DNA of 64,000 nucleotides from Puniceibacterium confluentis (GCF_007923445.1 NZ_VOJI01000003.1:244152-308151), one strand, 5' to 3'; counted from the first letter of the stretch, positions 1-8,900 are shown. Numbers and translations are program-made. The notes: generated by a model not told the origin, from the letters alone.

Positions 1-10
1 ATGGCGTCGC

Positions 11-472
11 TCACAACGGCAATGCCGTTGTCTCCTTGATTTCTTCCATAACAAAGCTTGCGGATATGTCCGACAGGGCGACCTGCGCGATCACCCGTTT
101 GTAAAACCGGTCGTAGGCAGGCACATCGGCGACCCGAACGCGCAGCAGATAGTCGAGATCGCCGGTCATGCGATACGCGCCCATCACCTCCGGCATGCCG
201 CGGATCACCTTTTGAAACGCCTCCATCCAGCCGGTGTCATGCGCCGAGGTGCGCACAAGCACCATGACTTCCAGCGGACAGCCCACCGCTGCGGCATCGG
301 CCAGAACCACGCGCCCCCGGATCACGCCAGAGTTTTCCATCTGGCGGATGCGCCGCCAGCAGGCATTGCGCGACAGGTTCACCCGCTCGGAAATCTCATC
401 CGCACTCAGACTGGCATCCTGCTGCAGCAGGCCCAGAATGCGTCGATCCATATCATCAAGTCTGGCGCTCAT
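11..472 (-). CDS. Lrp/AsnC family transcriptional regulator
   Basis: A 153-residue protein with the classic Lrp/AsnC layout: an N-terminal winged helix-turn-helix at about residues 3-55 (LDDMDRRILGLLQQD, then the NACWRRI recognition region) followed by a RAM/effector-binding ferredoxin-like domain. The length is normal for the family. The start is placed at MSARLDD because family members begin just before the LDxxDRxIL segment; the open frame continues upstream but reads through the promoter region. A perfect 17-bp palindrome touches the start codon, suggesting autoregulation. A small DUF6356 gene diverges from it. Lrp/AsnC proteins usually sense amino acids; the ligand cannot be read from sequence. 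Confidence 0.9.
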   Translation of the reverse strand: MSARLDDMDRRILGLLQQDASLSADEISERVNLSRNACWRRIRQMENSGVIRGRVVLADAAAVGCPLEVMVLVRTSAHDTGWMEAFQKVIRGMPEVMGAYRMTGDLDYLLRVRVADVPAYDRFYKRVIAQVALSDISASFVMEEIKETTALPL

Positions 473-473
473 G

Positions 474-490
474 TTGGGATAGTATCCCAA
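474..490. promoter_or_regulatory. Perfect 8-1-8 palindrome at the lrp-like start codon, probable operator
   Basis: The sequence TTGGGATA-G-TATCCCAA is a perfect inverted repeat lying immediately upstream of the Lrp/AsnC start. A further copy of the half-site TTGGGAT occurs at 515-521, in the middle of the divergent promoter region shared with the DUF6356 gene. Lrp/AsnC proteins often repress their own genes through such sites. That this protein binds here is inference. Confidence 0.55.
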
Positions 491-574
491 CCATGCAGCC
501 AGACAAGCGACACTTTGGGATCTTCTCTTGCGCCGACTGTGGCAATCTCCCCCCGAAGAAAAAGGAGTTCTGAT

Positions 575-802
575 ATGCCAAGCCTCACTGCCCCGCTCGA
601 CCGGCTGTTCCGCGACCACCCGGCGCGGGTGAACGAAACCTACGCCACACATATGCGCTTTGCGCTGGGGTTTTCCTTCTGGCTTGCACTGGCAGCCGGC
701 GCCGCTTTGGTGCACGCGCTGGTTCCGGCCCTGTGCGAAACTACGGCCAGCCGGATCCTGCGCCGCCTGCACGACCGTATCAGCAACCGCCATACCGGCT
801 GA
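575..802 (+). CDS. DUF6356 family small membrane protein
   Basis: A 75-residue protein that starts at an ATG preceded by a good ribosome-binding site (AAAGGAG). It contains one hydrophobic segment at about residues 27-52 (FALGFSFWLALAAGAALVHA) and ends in a basic tail with RRLHDRI. The pattern of a short N-terminal segment with HPARVNETY, one membrane helix and a C-terminal HDR motif matches DUF6356, a family common in alphaproteobacteria and of unknown function. It is transcribed divergently from the Lrp/AsnC regulator, which may control it. Confidence 0.75.
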   Translation: MPSLTAPLDRLFRDHPARVNETYATHMRFALGFSFWLALAAGAALVHALVPALCETTASRILRRLHDRISNRHTG

Positions 803-919
803 CCGGTGCCCCGAGCCGCACCGCCGCCGCCAGATCCGGCTTCTCGGTTTCTCCGCAGCGGAAATATCCCGGGGGAGACCGCCAGGCGGCGGACGGGGGC
901 AGTGCCCGCGAATTTCCCC

Positions 920-1960
920 TCAGAGTGCCTGGAACACCCAGGCGCCATCGTCGCGCAACGCGCGGCTTGCGCGGCCCGCGTGCCACAGGTGCAGGCAATG
1001 GGCCATCGCCTCGACCAGTGCCAGCCCATATTCGGCTTCGCCGATCCGGCGCTTGAATAGCGGCGCAAAGCAGTCCCCCGCCGCCATCGGTGTCGCGAGA
1101 TGGGTCTCGAGCCGCGCCAGCGCGCCATGGTGGTTGTCGATCAGCTGCCGCATGCGCAGCGGCAGCCCGGTGAAGGGCAGCTTGTGCCCCCCGAGCACCA
1201 GCAGCTCCGGCCGTGACAGAGTTGCCAGTCGCTCGCACGCTTCCAGCCAGTCCGCCACCGGATCTGCCCCGGGCTCGGTCGCATAGACACCGATATTCGG
1301 GCTGATCGACGGCAGGATCTGATCGCCGCCAAGCACAAGATTGTCGTCGCGCGACCACAGCGTCGCATGTTCGGGCGCATGGCCGTTGCCGATATGCACG
1401 TCCCAGTCGCGCCCGCCGATGCGGATGCAGTCCCCCTGCCCGATCCGCGAATACCCCAACGGCATCGGAAACACCACGTCGGCAAAATTGAACGGCCGTT
1501 CAGCCGCGCGTTTTGCCAGGATTTCGGGGGCCATGCCGCAGCCGCGCCAGTAGGCCAGCGTCTCTGCGGCAGGAAGGTCCTGCACATCCAGTGTCAGCAT
1601 CCGGGCGAACAACCAGGCGGTGCGGGTGGTCACCAGCTCGGCGCCGCGCTGCTGGAACCAGCCGGCCATGCCGATGTGATCGGGGTGGTGATGGGTGACC
1701 AGCACCCGGTTGACGGGCCGCCCCTGCAACGGTCCCGCCAGCAGCGAGGTCCAAAGGGCCTCCATCCGCCGCGAGTGGAAGCCGGTGTCGACCAGTGTCC
1801 AGCCGTCGCCATCATCCAGCGCATAGACATTGACGTGGTCCAGCTTCATCGGCAGCGGCAGGCGCATCCAAAGCACTCCGGGCGCCACCTCGATGGCTTC
1901 GCCCGTACCCGGGGCATCCGCCCAGGGGTAGTGGATGTGGGCTGCCGCGCCGTCCATCAT
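920..1960 (-). CDS. MBL-fold metallo-hydrolase
   Basis: A 346-residue metallo-beta-lactamase-fold protein. The metal-binding signature HxHxDH is seen as H90, H92, D94, H95 in THHHPDHIGMAG; later ligands are likely in GNGHAPEH and LGGDQIL. The fold is shared by glyoxalase II-like thioesterases and many hydrolases. The first ATG overlaps the stop codon of the upstream acyl-CoA dehydrogenase (ATGA), so the two are almost certainly translated together. In that company it may hydrolyse an acyl-CoA or other thioester; this is inference. A long open frame continuing upstream in the same phase crosses the dehydrogenase gene and is not real. Confidence 0.88.
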   Translation of the reverse strand: MMDGAAAHIHYPWADAPGTGEAIEVAPGVLWMRLPLPMKLDHVNVYALDDGDGWTLVDTGFHSRRMEALWTSLLAGPLQGRPVNRVLVTHHHPDHIGMAGWFQQRGAELVTTRTAWLFARMLTLDVQDLPAAETLAYWRGCGMAPEILAKRAAERPFNFADVVFPMPLGYSRIGQGDCIRIGGRDWDVHIGNGHAPEHATLWSRDDNLVLGGDQILPSISPNIGVYATEPGADPVADWLEACERLATLSRPELLVLGGHKLPFTGLPLRMRQLIDNHHGALARLETHLATPMAAGDCFAPLFKRRIGEAEYGLALVEAMAHCLHLWHAGRASRALRDDGAWVFQAL

Positions 1961-3672
1961 GCCGCCAGATCGCCGGGGGTGAGCGCATAGAGATCCTCGG
2001 CGCCCGCGCGGGCGTGGACCAGCAGGCTCTGATGTTCGGGCAGCAGGCGCAGGATGTAGAACCGCGCCAGCCGGGCGCGCGCGCTTTCGGGATCCGCCAC
2101 TGCCGCGCGCAGGTGGTAATAGCCCCCCAGCACGCGGGCAAAGGCCCGCAGAAAAGGCACTGCGCCGGCAAAGCGGGCATTCATGTCGCCCTGCGTCACC
2201 AGCCACTCGACACTTTCGCGCAGCGTCTCGGCGGCATTCCAGACCGGCATCGCCAGATCCGGCAGCCGCGCCTTCGCCGCTTCGGCGGCTTCCTCGATCT
2301 CGTCCAGCAGGCCAAAGGCCGCCTCGCCGCCGTCCATCATCTTGCGCGCCACAAGGTCCATCGACTGAATGCCGTTGGTGCCCTCGTAGATCGCCGTGAC
2401 GCGGACATCGCGGGAAAACTGCGCCGCGCCGGTTTCCTCGATGAAGCCCATGCCGCCATGCACCTGCACCCCCATGTCGGAAACAGCAATGCCGGTGTCG
2501 GTGCCAAACGCCTTGGTGATCGGTGTCAGCAGCGCCGCCCGTGCGGCCCAGTCGGCCGCCCCGGTGGCACGCGCCATGTCGATGGCCACGCCGCAGGACA
2601 GGGCGATGGCCCGGGCGGCAAAGATCTCGGCCTTCATGGTGGCCAGCATCCGGCGCACGTCGGCATGATCGACAATCGCGCCGCCTGCCCCCTCGACCAG
2701 GGTCTTGCCCTGCCTGCGTTCGGTGGCATAGGCCAGCGCGTGCTGGTAGGCGCCTTCGGCGACGCCGATGCCCTGCCCGCCCACACCCAGACGCGCGTTG
2801 TTCATCATGGTGAACATGCACTTCATGCCGCCATGTTCGGGACCGATCAGCCAGCCGGTCGCGCCGCTGTATTCCATCACCGCGGTGGGCGAGCCGTGCA
2901 GGCCCATCTTGTGTTCCAGACTCACCACCCGCAGGTCATTGGCCTGACCGGGCGCACCGCTGTCGTCCGGCAGGTACTTGGGCACCAGAAACAGCGAGAT
3001 CCCCTTGGTCCCTTCCGCCGCCCCCGGCAGACGCGCCAGCACCAGATGGCAGATGTTGCCGGTAAAATCGTTGTCGCCCCAGGAGATATAGATCTTCTGC
3101 CCGGTGATGCTGTAGGAGCCGTCGCCATTGGGCTCGGCCTTTGTGCGCAGGGCGCCCACGTCCGACCCGGCCTGCGGTTCGGTCAGGTTCATCGTGCCGG
3201 ACCATTCGCCGGTGATCAGCTTTGGCAGATAGAGCGCCTTGAGCGCATCGCTGGCGTGATGTTCCAGCGCCTCGATCTGGCCCTGCGTCATCAGCGGGTT
3301 GAGCTGCAGTGACAGGCAGGCGGCGGACATCATCTCGTTCACCGCGGTGGTCACCGCCATCGGCAAGCCCATGCCGCCATGATCGGGATCGGCCGCAATC
3401 GCCACCCAGCCGCCATCGGCAATGGCACGATACCCCTCGGCAAACCCGGGCGAAGTGCGCACAACGCCGTTTTCCAGCCTGGCGGGGTGCAGATCGCCGC
3501 TGCGCTGCAACGGCGCGAGCACCTCTTCGCTCATCTTGCCGGCCTCGGTCAGGATGGCTTCGACCACGTCGGGGGTCGCTTCAGAGAATCTTGGTGTATC
3601 CGTGACCTGCTGCAGGTCGACTACGTGATCGAACAGAAACCGGTAGTCAGAAATGGGGGCGCGATATGGCAT
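1957..3672 (-). CDS. Acyl-CoA dehydrogenase of the long, DmdC-like type
   Basis: A 571-residue FAD-dependent acyl-CoA dehydrogenase. It has the N-terminal extension (MPYRAPISDYRFLFDHV) typical of the roughly 590-residue subfamily that includes 3-methylmercaptopropionyl-CoA dehydrogenase (DmdC), then the central segments MNLTEPQAGSDVGALRTKA and QVHGGMGF expected for substrate and flavin binding. The start at 3672 has a Shine-Dalgarno (GGAGAC) and fits family starts; upstream ATG is less likely. It forms a two-gene unit with the hydrolase by a 4-bp overlap. Paralogues of this subfamily are numerous in roseobacters, so the DMSP role is only one option and the true acyl substrate is unknown. Confidence 0.88.
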   Translation of the reverse strand: MPYRAPISDYRFLFDHVVDLQQVTDTPRFSEATPDVVEAILTEAGKMSEEVLAPLQRSGDLHPARLENGVVRTSPGFAEGYRAIADGGWVAIAADPDHGGMGLPMAVTTAVNEMMSAACLSLQLNPLMTQGQIEALEHHASDALKALYLPKLITGEWSGTMNLTEPQAGSDVGALRTKAEPNGDGSYSITGQKIYISWGDNDFTGNICHLVLARLPGAAEGTKGISLFLVPKYLPDDSGAPGQANDLRVVSLEHKMGLHGSPTAVMEYSGATGWLIGPEHGGMKCMFTMMNNARLGVGGQGIGVAEGAYQHALAYATERRQGKTLVEGAGGAIVDHADVRRMLATMKAEIFAARAIALSCGVAIDMARATGAADWAARAALLTPITKAFGTDTGIAVSDMGVQVHGGMGFIEETGAAQFSRDVRVTAIYEGTNGIQSMDLVARKMMDGGEAAFGLLDEIEEAAEAAKARLPDLAMPVWNAAETLRESVEWLVTQGDMNARFAGAVPFLRAFARVLGGYYHLRAAVADPESARARLARFYILRLLPEHQSLLVHARAGAEDLYALTPGDLAA

Positions 3673-3806
3673 GAATGTCTCCAATCCGTCTGGCTTGGCA
3701 ATAGCGCGGGCACCGTGCATTCGGAACCCCGACTTGTGGGCAGGATTATCCCGCTGTGCTCTGGCATCAACCGGAACGCGGCGTCACGGCCTGCGCACTC
3801 GCCACA

Positions 3807-4379
3807 TCAGGCGCGCCCCCCCTCGGAAGACAGCGCCAGAGGCGAAACCCCGATGGATTTCAGCGCCGCCTCCCACTTGTCGCCATCGTCGACCCCGAAC
3901 ACCAGGTCCGGAGTGGCGTCGCAGATCAGCCAGCCATTCGCCGCCAGTTCGCCCTCGAGCTGCCCCGGCCCCCAACCGGCGTACCCCAGCAGCATCAGCC
4001 GGGTGTCGGGCCCGGTGCCCTGACCGATGCTTTCCAGAATGTCGAGCGTGGCGGTCATGTGAAACCAGTCATCGACCTCGAGCGTGGCCACCACCGATTC
4101 GTAGTCCGGTGAATGCAGGACAAACCCGCGCGACATTTCCACCGGTCCGCCGTAATGCACCTGCTGCCCCTCGACATCCGCCACAACCTCTATGGACAGC
4201 TGTTCCAACAGCATCCGCAGACTGACATCGGCTGTCGGCTTGTTGACGATCAGGCCCATCGCGCCGTCGTCGGAATGCGCGCACATGAAGATCACCGCCT
4301 GATCAAAGCGCGGATCCCCCATGCCGGGCATGGCAATCAACATCTTGCCAGTCAGTCCGGTCGCATCAAGCTGTGCCAT
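3807..4379 (-). CDS. yqgE: YqgE/AlgH family protein (UPF0301)
   Basis: A 190-residue protein with the hallmark opening LTGKMLIAMPGMGDPRF and the conserved GLIVNKP and GPVEMSRGFVLHS blocks of UPF0301/YqgE. Length is normal. The start MAQLDATG is chosen because family members begin about ten residues before the LTGK motif, and AAGG lies upstream. The biochemical role of the family is not settled; AlgH was named for an effect on alginate in Pseudomonas. It diverges from the DsbD-N-like gene. Confidence 0.88.
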   Translation of the reverse strand: MAQLDATGLTGKMLIAMPGMGDPRFDQAVIFMCAHSDDGAMGLIVNKPTADVSLRMLLEQLSIEVVADVEGQQVHYGGPVEMSRGFVLHSPDYESVVATLEVDDWFHMTATLDILESIGQGTGPDTRLMLLGYAGWGPGQLEGELAANGWLICDATPDLVFGVDDGDKWEAALKSIGVSPLALSSEGGRA

Positions 4380-4520
4380 TGTGTTGCCTTGCTGCCAGTT
4401 CCTCAGACCCAACATGTACCCGCACCCCGGGGGGTGCAAGGGTGCGCGCATCCGGTCACACACGCGAGTATCGCCGGAACGTGACTTTTCATTTCAGTAC
4501 AAACTTGCCATTCCCAACCC

Positions 4521-5324
4521 ATGAAATATGTCCTTGCAGCGCTGCTTTGCGTCCTTTCCCTGTCCTCGGCCGCGCGGGCGCAGGACACCGGCCCCATCGT
4601 CAGGGCCGAGCTTCGCCCCGGTTGGCGGCAGGCGGACGGCAGCCATATGGCGGCACTGCACCTGACGCTCGCCCCGGGCTGGAAGACCTACTGGCGAAGC
4701 CCGGGCGACGCCGGGATTCCCCCCGAATTCCACTGGCAGGGATCGGAAAACGTCGCCGCCGTCGGGGTGATCTGGCCGACGCCCAAGGTGTTTTATCAAA
4801 GCGGCATGCGCTCGATCGGTTACGTTGGTGAAATGGTGTTGCCGTTGCGCGTGACCGGCCGGACCGCCGGTCAGAGCATGCGGTTGCAGGGCACCATTGA
4901 TCTGGGTGTGTGCAGCGACATCTGCGTGCCGCAGTCTGTTGACGTCGGTGTCGTGCTGCCCTCAGAGGCCACGACCCGCGACCCGCTGATCGCCGGTGCA
5001 TTGGCCGACGTGCCGTTTTCGCGGAGCGAAGCCGGTGTGAAATCGGTGCGCTGCACGGTCGGCGTGGATTCCCGTGGCATGACGCTGCGCACCGACATCG
5101 ACCTGCCGACCGGCAAGAGCACGGAGACCACGGTGATCGAGACCGCGAATCCGCTGGTCTGGGTGGCGGAACCGAAGACGCACCGGGCCGAAAACGGCCA
5201 CCTCATCAGCGAAACCAGGCTGAGCCATGTCGAAGGCAGCGCCTTTGCGCTGGACCGCTCCGGCGTGCGGATCACAGTGCTGCGCAAGGGCCATTCGGTC
5301 GATATACTTGGCTGCGACAACTGA
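4521..5324 (+). CDS. Periplasmic DsbD N-terminal-domain-like protein
   Basis: A 267-residue exported protein. Residues 1-20 form a signal peptide with a plausible cleavage after ARA. The body carries the features of the DsbD alpha domain family: PGWKTYWRSPGDAG (about 52-65), a WP-x-P segment, and the redox cysteine pair C131 and C135 in LGVCSDICVPQ. In DsbD this domain receives electrons from the membrane domain and passes them to periplasmic partners. No membrane domain or thioredoxin domain is present in this gene or next to it, so it is a stand-alone version. Such proteins are common in Rhodobacteraceae; the partner is unknown. Confidence 0.82.
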   Translation: MKYVLAALLCVLSLSSAARAQDTGPIVRAELRPGWRQADGSHMAALHLTLAPGWKTYWRSPGDAGIPPEFHWQGSENVAAVGVIWPTPKVFYQSGMRSIGYVGEMVLPLRVTGRTAGQSMRLQGTIDLGVCSDICVPQSVDVGVVLPSEATTRDPLIAGALADVPFSRSEAGVKSVRCTVGVDSRGMTLRTDIDLPTGKSTETTVIETANPLVWVAEPKTHRAENGHLISETRLSHVEGSAFALDRSGVRITVLRKGHSVDILGCDN

Positions 5325-5424
5325 ACCGCCCCTGATTCCAGCGAAAACGTGAACGCATGGGGCCGTGCAATGCGGGTCGTTGTCCGGTAGTGTACATGCT
5401 TCGCGTGGCAGAAGGTGCCGTAGA

Positions 5425-6813
5425 ATGCGATTTGACCCGGTCCTTGCAGATATCCGTTTCGGCTGCGGCCTGTCGCCCGGCATTCCGCCTGCGACCCATG
5501 CCAAGGTGATGCTGGCGACACTGGATGGCCCCGACATGGCCGCGCAGCAGTTTCCGATCCCGCAGTTCAGCGACATCCTGACCCGGATGGAAGCCCGGCA
5601 GGCCCTGCGCAAGGCGCGCCGCGATGTGCGCGGCACCCCGGAAGGCGACGCCCTGGCCAAAGACATCCGGCAACTCGACAAGCAGGGACGCGCAGATCAG
5701 CTCACATGGTTCGGCCATCACCTGATGCGGCGGACCTGGACTCGCCAGCCGCTGCGCGAACGGCTGGCCTCCTTCTGGGCCGACCACTTCACGGCCGCAG
5801 GAAAGGCCGGCGTGATCAAGCGCGGCGGATCTCCCTACGTGGAAAGCGCGCTGCGCCCCCATATCTCGGGTCTGTTCGAGGACTTGCTGATTGCGGCAGT
5901 CCAGCACCCGCTGATGCTGCATTATCTGGATCAGGCCAATTCTGTCGGCCCCGACAGCAGTTTTGCCAGAAAGAAGGTCCAGAAGGGGTTTGGCCTGAAC
6001 GAGAACCTCGCGCGCGAAGTTCTGGAACTGCACACGCTGGGGGCTGGCGGCCCCTATACGCAGGATGATGTGCGCGAACTGGCCGAACTTTTCACCGGCA
6101 TGACCGTCAACACCCGCAAAGGCTTTGTGTTCCGCAAGGATTTCGCCCAGCCGGGCGCCGAGACCGTTCTGAATCGCAGTTATGGTGGGACGCGCGCCAC
6201 CTTGCGTGACGTGCAGGATGTGTTGCGAGATCTGGCCCGGCATCCCGCCACAGCGCGCAACATCGCACGCAAACTTGCGGTGCATTTTGTCTCCGACGCT
6301 CCTGACCCCGGACTGATTGCCGCGCTCGAGGCGCGCTATCTCGAGACCGCAGGAAACCTGCGCGCGGTCTACGCGGCTCTGCTCGACCATCCGGCAAGCT
6401 GGTCGGACGACGGCGCAAACGTCAAACGGCCGATGGATTTCATCGGGTCGGCCCTGCGGGCGCTGGCGGTGCCGCCGGAACGGTTGCTCAAGCTCAAGCT
6501 GGCGGGAGTGAGCAGACATCTGTTGCAACCGCTGGGGCAGATGGGACAGATCTGGGAACAGCCCGACGGCCCGGACGGTCTGCCCGAAGAGGATGGCAAC
6601 TGGATCACGCCACAGTCGCTGGCGGCGCGTCTGCAATGGGCCGTGACGGTGCCGCAGCTGCTGCGTCCCGACCTGCCGGATCCGCGGGAGTTCGTGCGCA
6701 CCGCGCTTGGCGACCGCGCCACCCCCGCAGTGCGTTTTGTTGCCGAAGCCGCCGAGAGCCGCTGGGACGGCGTCGGCCTTGTCCTTGCGTCACCCGCCTT
6801 TCAGAGGATGTGA
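5425..6813 (+). CDS. DUF1800 domain-containing protein
   Basis: A 462-residue protein. The segments RLASFWADHFT, GLNENLAREVLELHTLG and YTQDDVRELAELFTG are the conserved core of DUF1800. The start MRFDPVLADIRFGCGLSP is used because it begins with the family's N-terminal RFGxGL-like block; the longer open frame starts further upstream without support. Four bases separate it from a DUF1501 gene. DUF1800 and DUF1501 genes are very often paired in bacteria, and the function of the pair is unknown. No signal peptide is obvious in this partner. Confidence 0.88.
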   Translation: MRFDPVLADIRFGCGLSPGIPPATHAKVMLATLDGPDMAAQQFPIPQFSDILTRMEARQALRKARRDVRGTPEGDALAKDIRQLDKQGRADQLTWFGHHLMRRTWTRQPLRERLASFWADHFTAAGKAGVIKRGGSPYVESALRPHISGLFEDLLIAAVQHPLMLHYLDQANSVGPDSSFARKKVQKGFGLNENLAREVLELHTLGAGGPYTQDDVRELAELFTGMTVNTRKGFVFRKDFAQPGAETVLNRSYGGTRATLRDVQDVLRDLARHPATARNIARKLAVHFVSDAPDPGLIAALEARYLETAGNLRAVYAALLDHPASWSDDGANVKRPMDFIGSALRALAVPPERLLKLKLAGVSRHLLQPLGQMGQIWEQPDGPDGLPEEDGNWITPQSLAARLQWAVTVPQLLRPDLPDPREFVRTALGDRATPAVRFVAEAAESRWDGVGLVLASPAFQRM

Positions 6814-6817
6814 TCCG

Positions 6818-8044
6818 ATGTTCAGCCGCCGTGCCTTTCTGTCCCGCTCCGCCCTGATTGGCTGTTCGCTCGCAGCCAGCCCGCTGGTGACCCCGATCAG
6901 TTTTGCCGCCACTCCGGGTGAAAACCGGCTGGTGGTGATCATCCTGCGCGGCGGGATGGACGGACTGGACGTGGTGCAGCCCTATGGCGATCCCGACTTT
7001 GCCCGGCTGCGCGGCGCGCCCGGCGTGGCAGACCCGGATGGCCCGGTGGATCTTGACGGATTTTATGCGCTGCACCCGGCCCTGCGCCCGCTGCTGCCAC
7101 TGTGGCAGCAGGGCCAGCTGGGATTCGTTCAGGCGGTGTCGACGCCCTATCGTGACAAGCGCAGCCATTTCGACGGGCAGGATCTGCTTGAGGCGGGGAT
7201 CACCGACCTGTCCCGCGGATTGAGCCGGGATGGCTGGCTGAACCGGTTGCTTCAGCATGTTCCGGGGGCCGGGGCCGAAACCGCCTATGCCATCGGGCGG
7301 GACTCCATGGCCATTCTCAACGGTCCGGCGCCGGTGTCGGGCTGGTCTCCGGATGCCGACCTCGCGCTGAGCCCACAGGCCATGCGGCTGGCGGCTCTGG
7401 TGATGAAGGATGACCCGCTGTTCGAAACCGCGATGGCGCGGGCCTTCGCCCTGGCCGACAGCGACGGGGATCCGGTGGCCATCGACGGCGGCACCGACGA
7501 AATGATGTCGATGATCGAATCCGACCGCAAGGCGTCACGCGGGGCGGGTGCCGAAAGCCGGATCGCGAGATTCGCTGCCGAGCGTTTGCGGGCCGATACC
7601 CGCATCGCGTCGTTTTCGATCAATGGCTGGGACACACACGAGGCACAGGCGAGACCGCTGGGTCGTGCCCTGGCGCGGTTGTCCGACACCATTCTGGCCC
7701 TGCGCGACGCACTGGGCGCACCTGTCTGGGGCAAGACCACCGTGGTAGCCATGACGGAATTCGGGCGCACCGTGCGGTTGAACGGCACACGCGGGACCGA
7801 CCATGGCACCGGCGGACTGATGATCCTTGCTGGCGGCGCGGTGCGCGGCGGGCGTGTCTTTGGCGACTGGCCGGGCCTGACCGAAGCGGCGCTGTATCAG
7901 GGCCGCGATCTGATGCCGACCCGGGATGTACGCGCCCATGCCGGCTGGTTGCTGCACGGCCTGTTCGGGCTGGAGCGGTCGCTGGTCGAACGGGTGGTTT
8001 TCCCCGGCGTGGACCTTGGCGCCGATCCGGGGCTGCTGCTGTAG
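6818..8044 (+). CDS. DUF1501 domain-containing protein with Tat-type signal
   Basis: A 408-residue protein beginning with a twin-arginine export signal (FSRRAFLSRSALIG) and a cleavage region near SFAA. The mature part has the DUF1501 landmarks: LVVIILRGGMDGLDVVQP, SHFDGQDLLE and, near the C terminus, MTEFGRTVRLNGTRGTDHGTG, which resembles the metal-site region of the alkaline-phosphatase/sulfatase fold. It is almost certainly co-transcribed with the upstream DUF1800 gene. The Tat signal suggests that it folds in the cytoplasm, perhaps with a cofactor or metal, before export. The substrate is unknown. Confidence 0.88.
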   Translation: MFSRRAFLSRSALIGCSLAASPLVTPISFAATPGENRLVVIILRGGMDGLDVVQPYGDPDFARLRGAPGVADPDGPVDLDGFYALHPALRPLLPLWQQGQLGFVQAVSTPYRDKRSHFDGQDLLEAGITDLSRGLSRDGWLNRLLQHVPGAGAETAYAIGRDSMAILNGPAPVSGWSPDADLALSPQAMRLAALVMKDDPLFETAMARAFALADSDGDPVAIDGGTDEMMSMIESDRKASRGAGAESRIARFAAERLRADTRIASFSINGWDTHEAQARPLGRALARLSDTILALRDALGAPVWGKTTVVAMTEFGRTVRLNGTRGTDHGTGGLMILAGGAVRGGRVFGDWPGLTEAALYQGRDLMPTRDVRAHAGWLLHGLFGLERSLVERVVFPGVDLGADPGLLL

Positions 8045-8050
8045 CGCGGC

Positions 8051-8767
8051 TCAGATCGCGATGCGGGCGCTCAGCCGTTCCTGCACCAGTCCGGCCACCC
8101 GGGCAAGAGTTGCCCCGACGGGCAGGCCCTGGGTGCGCGAGCGCACCAGTTCCTGTGCCGCCGAACAGAGCGGCCCGTCCCCGGCGATCTGCGCCACGCC
8201 TGTCAGGAAGGCGGCCACGTAATCCAGCGCCTTGTCGTCAGCATCGCCGCCAAGGATGTCAGCGGCATGCGCCATGTCGTCGCGGTAGGCGATGGGATCG
8301 GGGCTGATCGGTTCGGTCTGTACCGCGCGCAGCCCCTGCGGACGACGCTCGGGCGGAAGGCGGGCGAGGATCACGTTCTGGAACTGGCTCAGGTTGGCCA
8401 CCGGCTTGGCCAGAAAATCGTCAGCCCCCGCCGCCATGGCCTCGGGTTCGGAACAGTCATCGCCACTGGTGCCGAGGATCACCGACACACGCGGTGCGCA
8501 AACCGCAAGTTCGGCGATCAGATCCGCGCCGGAGCCGTCCGGCAGCCCCAAATCGATGATGATCACCGTGGGGCGGTACACCTGAAGATGGCGGCGCGCC
8601 GACCGCAGGCAATCCGCCCGCCGGATCCGCGCCCCGCTGCGCAGACACATCAGCCGGATCGCCTCACAGGCATAGCGGCTGTCTTCGACGACAAGAACGG
8701 TCAGTCCCAGCAAGGGGCGCGATGCGGTTGGCGTACAGAGCCGATCAAAGTGTTCGATATCACCCAT
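8051..8767 (-). CDS. Orphan response regulator with uncharacterised C-terminal domain
   Basis: A 238-residue protein with a CheY-like receiver at about residues 20-135. The acidic pair E28-D29 in LVVEDS, the phospho-acceptor D72 in IIIDLGLPDGSG, the T100/S101 switch region and K121 in FLAKPV are all present, so phosphorylation is expected. The last 100 residues (from about EPISPDPIAYRDDM) are helical-looking and match no output domain that I recognise; no DNA-binding, GGDEF or HPt motif is evident. No histidine kinase lies nearby. It is convergent with the DUF1501 gene, with only six bases between the stops. Confidence 0.8.
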   Translation of the reverse strand: MGDIEHFDRLCTPTASRPLLGLTVLVVEDSRYACEAIRLMCLRSGARIRRADCLRSARRHLQVYRPTVIIIDLGLPDGSGADLIAELAVCAPRVSVILGTSGDDCSEPEAMAAGADDFLAKPVANLSQFQNVILARLPPERRPQGLRAVQTEPISPDPIAYRDDMAHAADILGGDADDKALDYVAAFLTGVAQIAGDGPLCSAAQELVRSRTQGLPVGATLARVAGLVQERLSARIAI

Positions 8768-8900
8768 GTCGGCCTCCTGGCAGTGTCACGGACGAGCATC
8801 GCGCAGCATACCTAACAGCGCGTTAATGACGCCGGAGATCTTGCAGCCACGCCGCCTCGCGGGCCATAAGCCGTAAACAGCTGTTTGGAAGGAACTTGAG

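Noticed and set aside
920-2821. A 633-codon minus-strand frame that would extend the MBL hydrolase upstream
   Set aside because: The upstream half runs through the acyl-CoA dehydrogenase gene in another phase and is rich in Gly, Arg and Cys without any domain. The true hydrolase starts at the ATGA overlap.
2014-3312. A 432-codon plus-strand frame opposite the acyl-CoA dehydrogenase
   Set aside because: Composition is His/Gln/Arg rich without a fold; the minus-strand dehydrogenase has complete family motifs.
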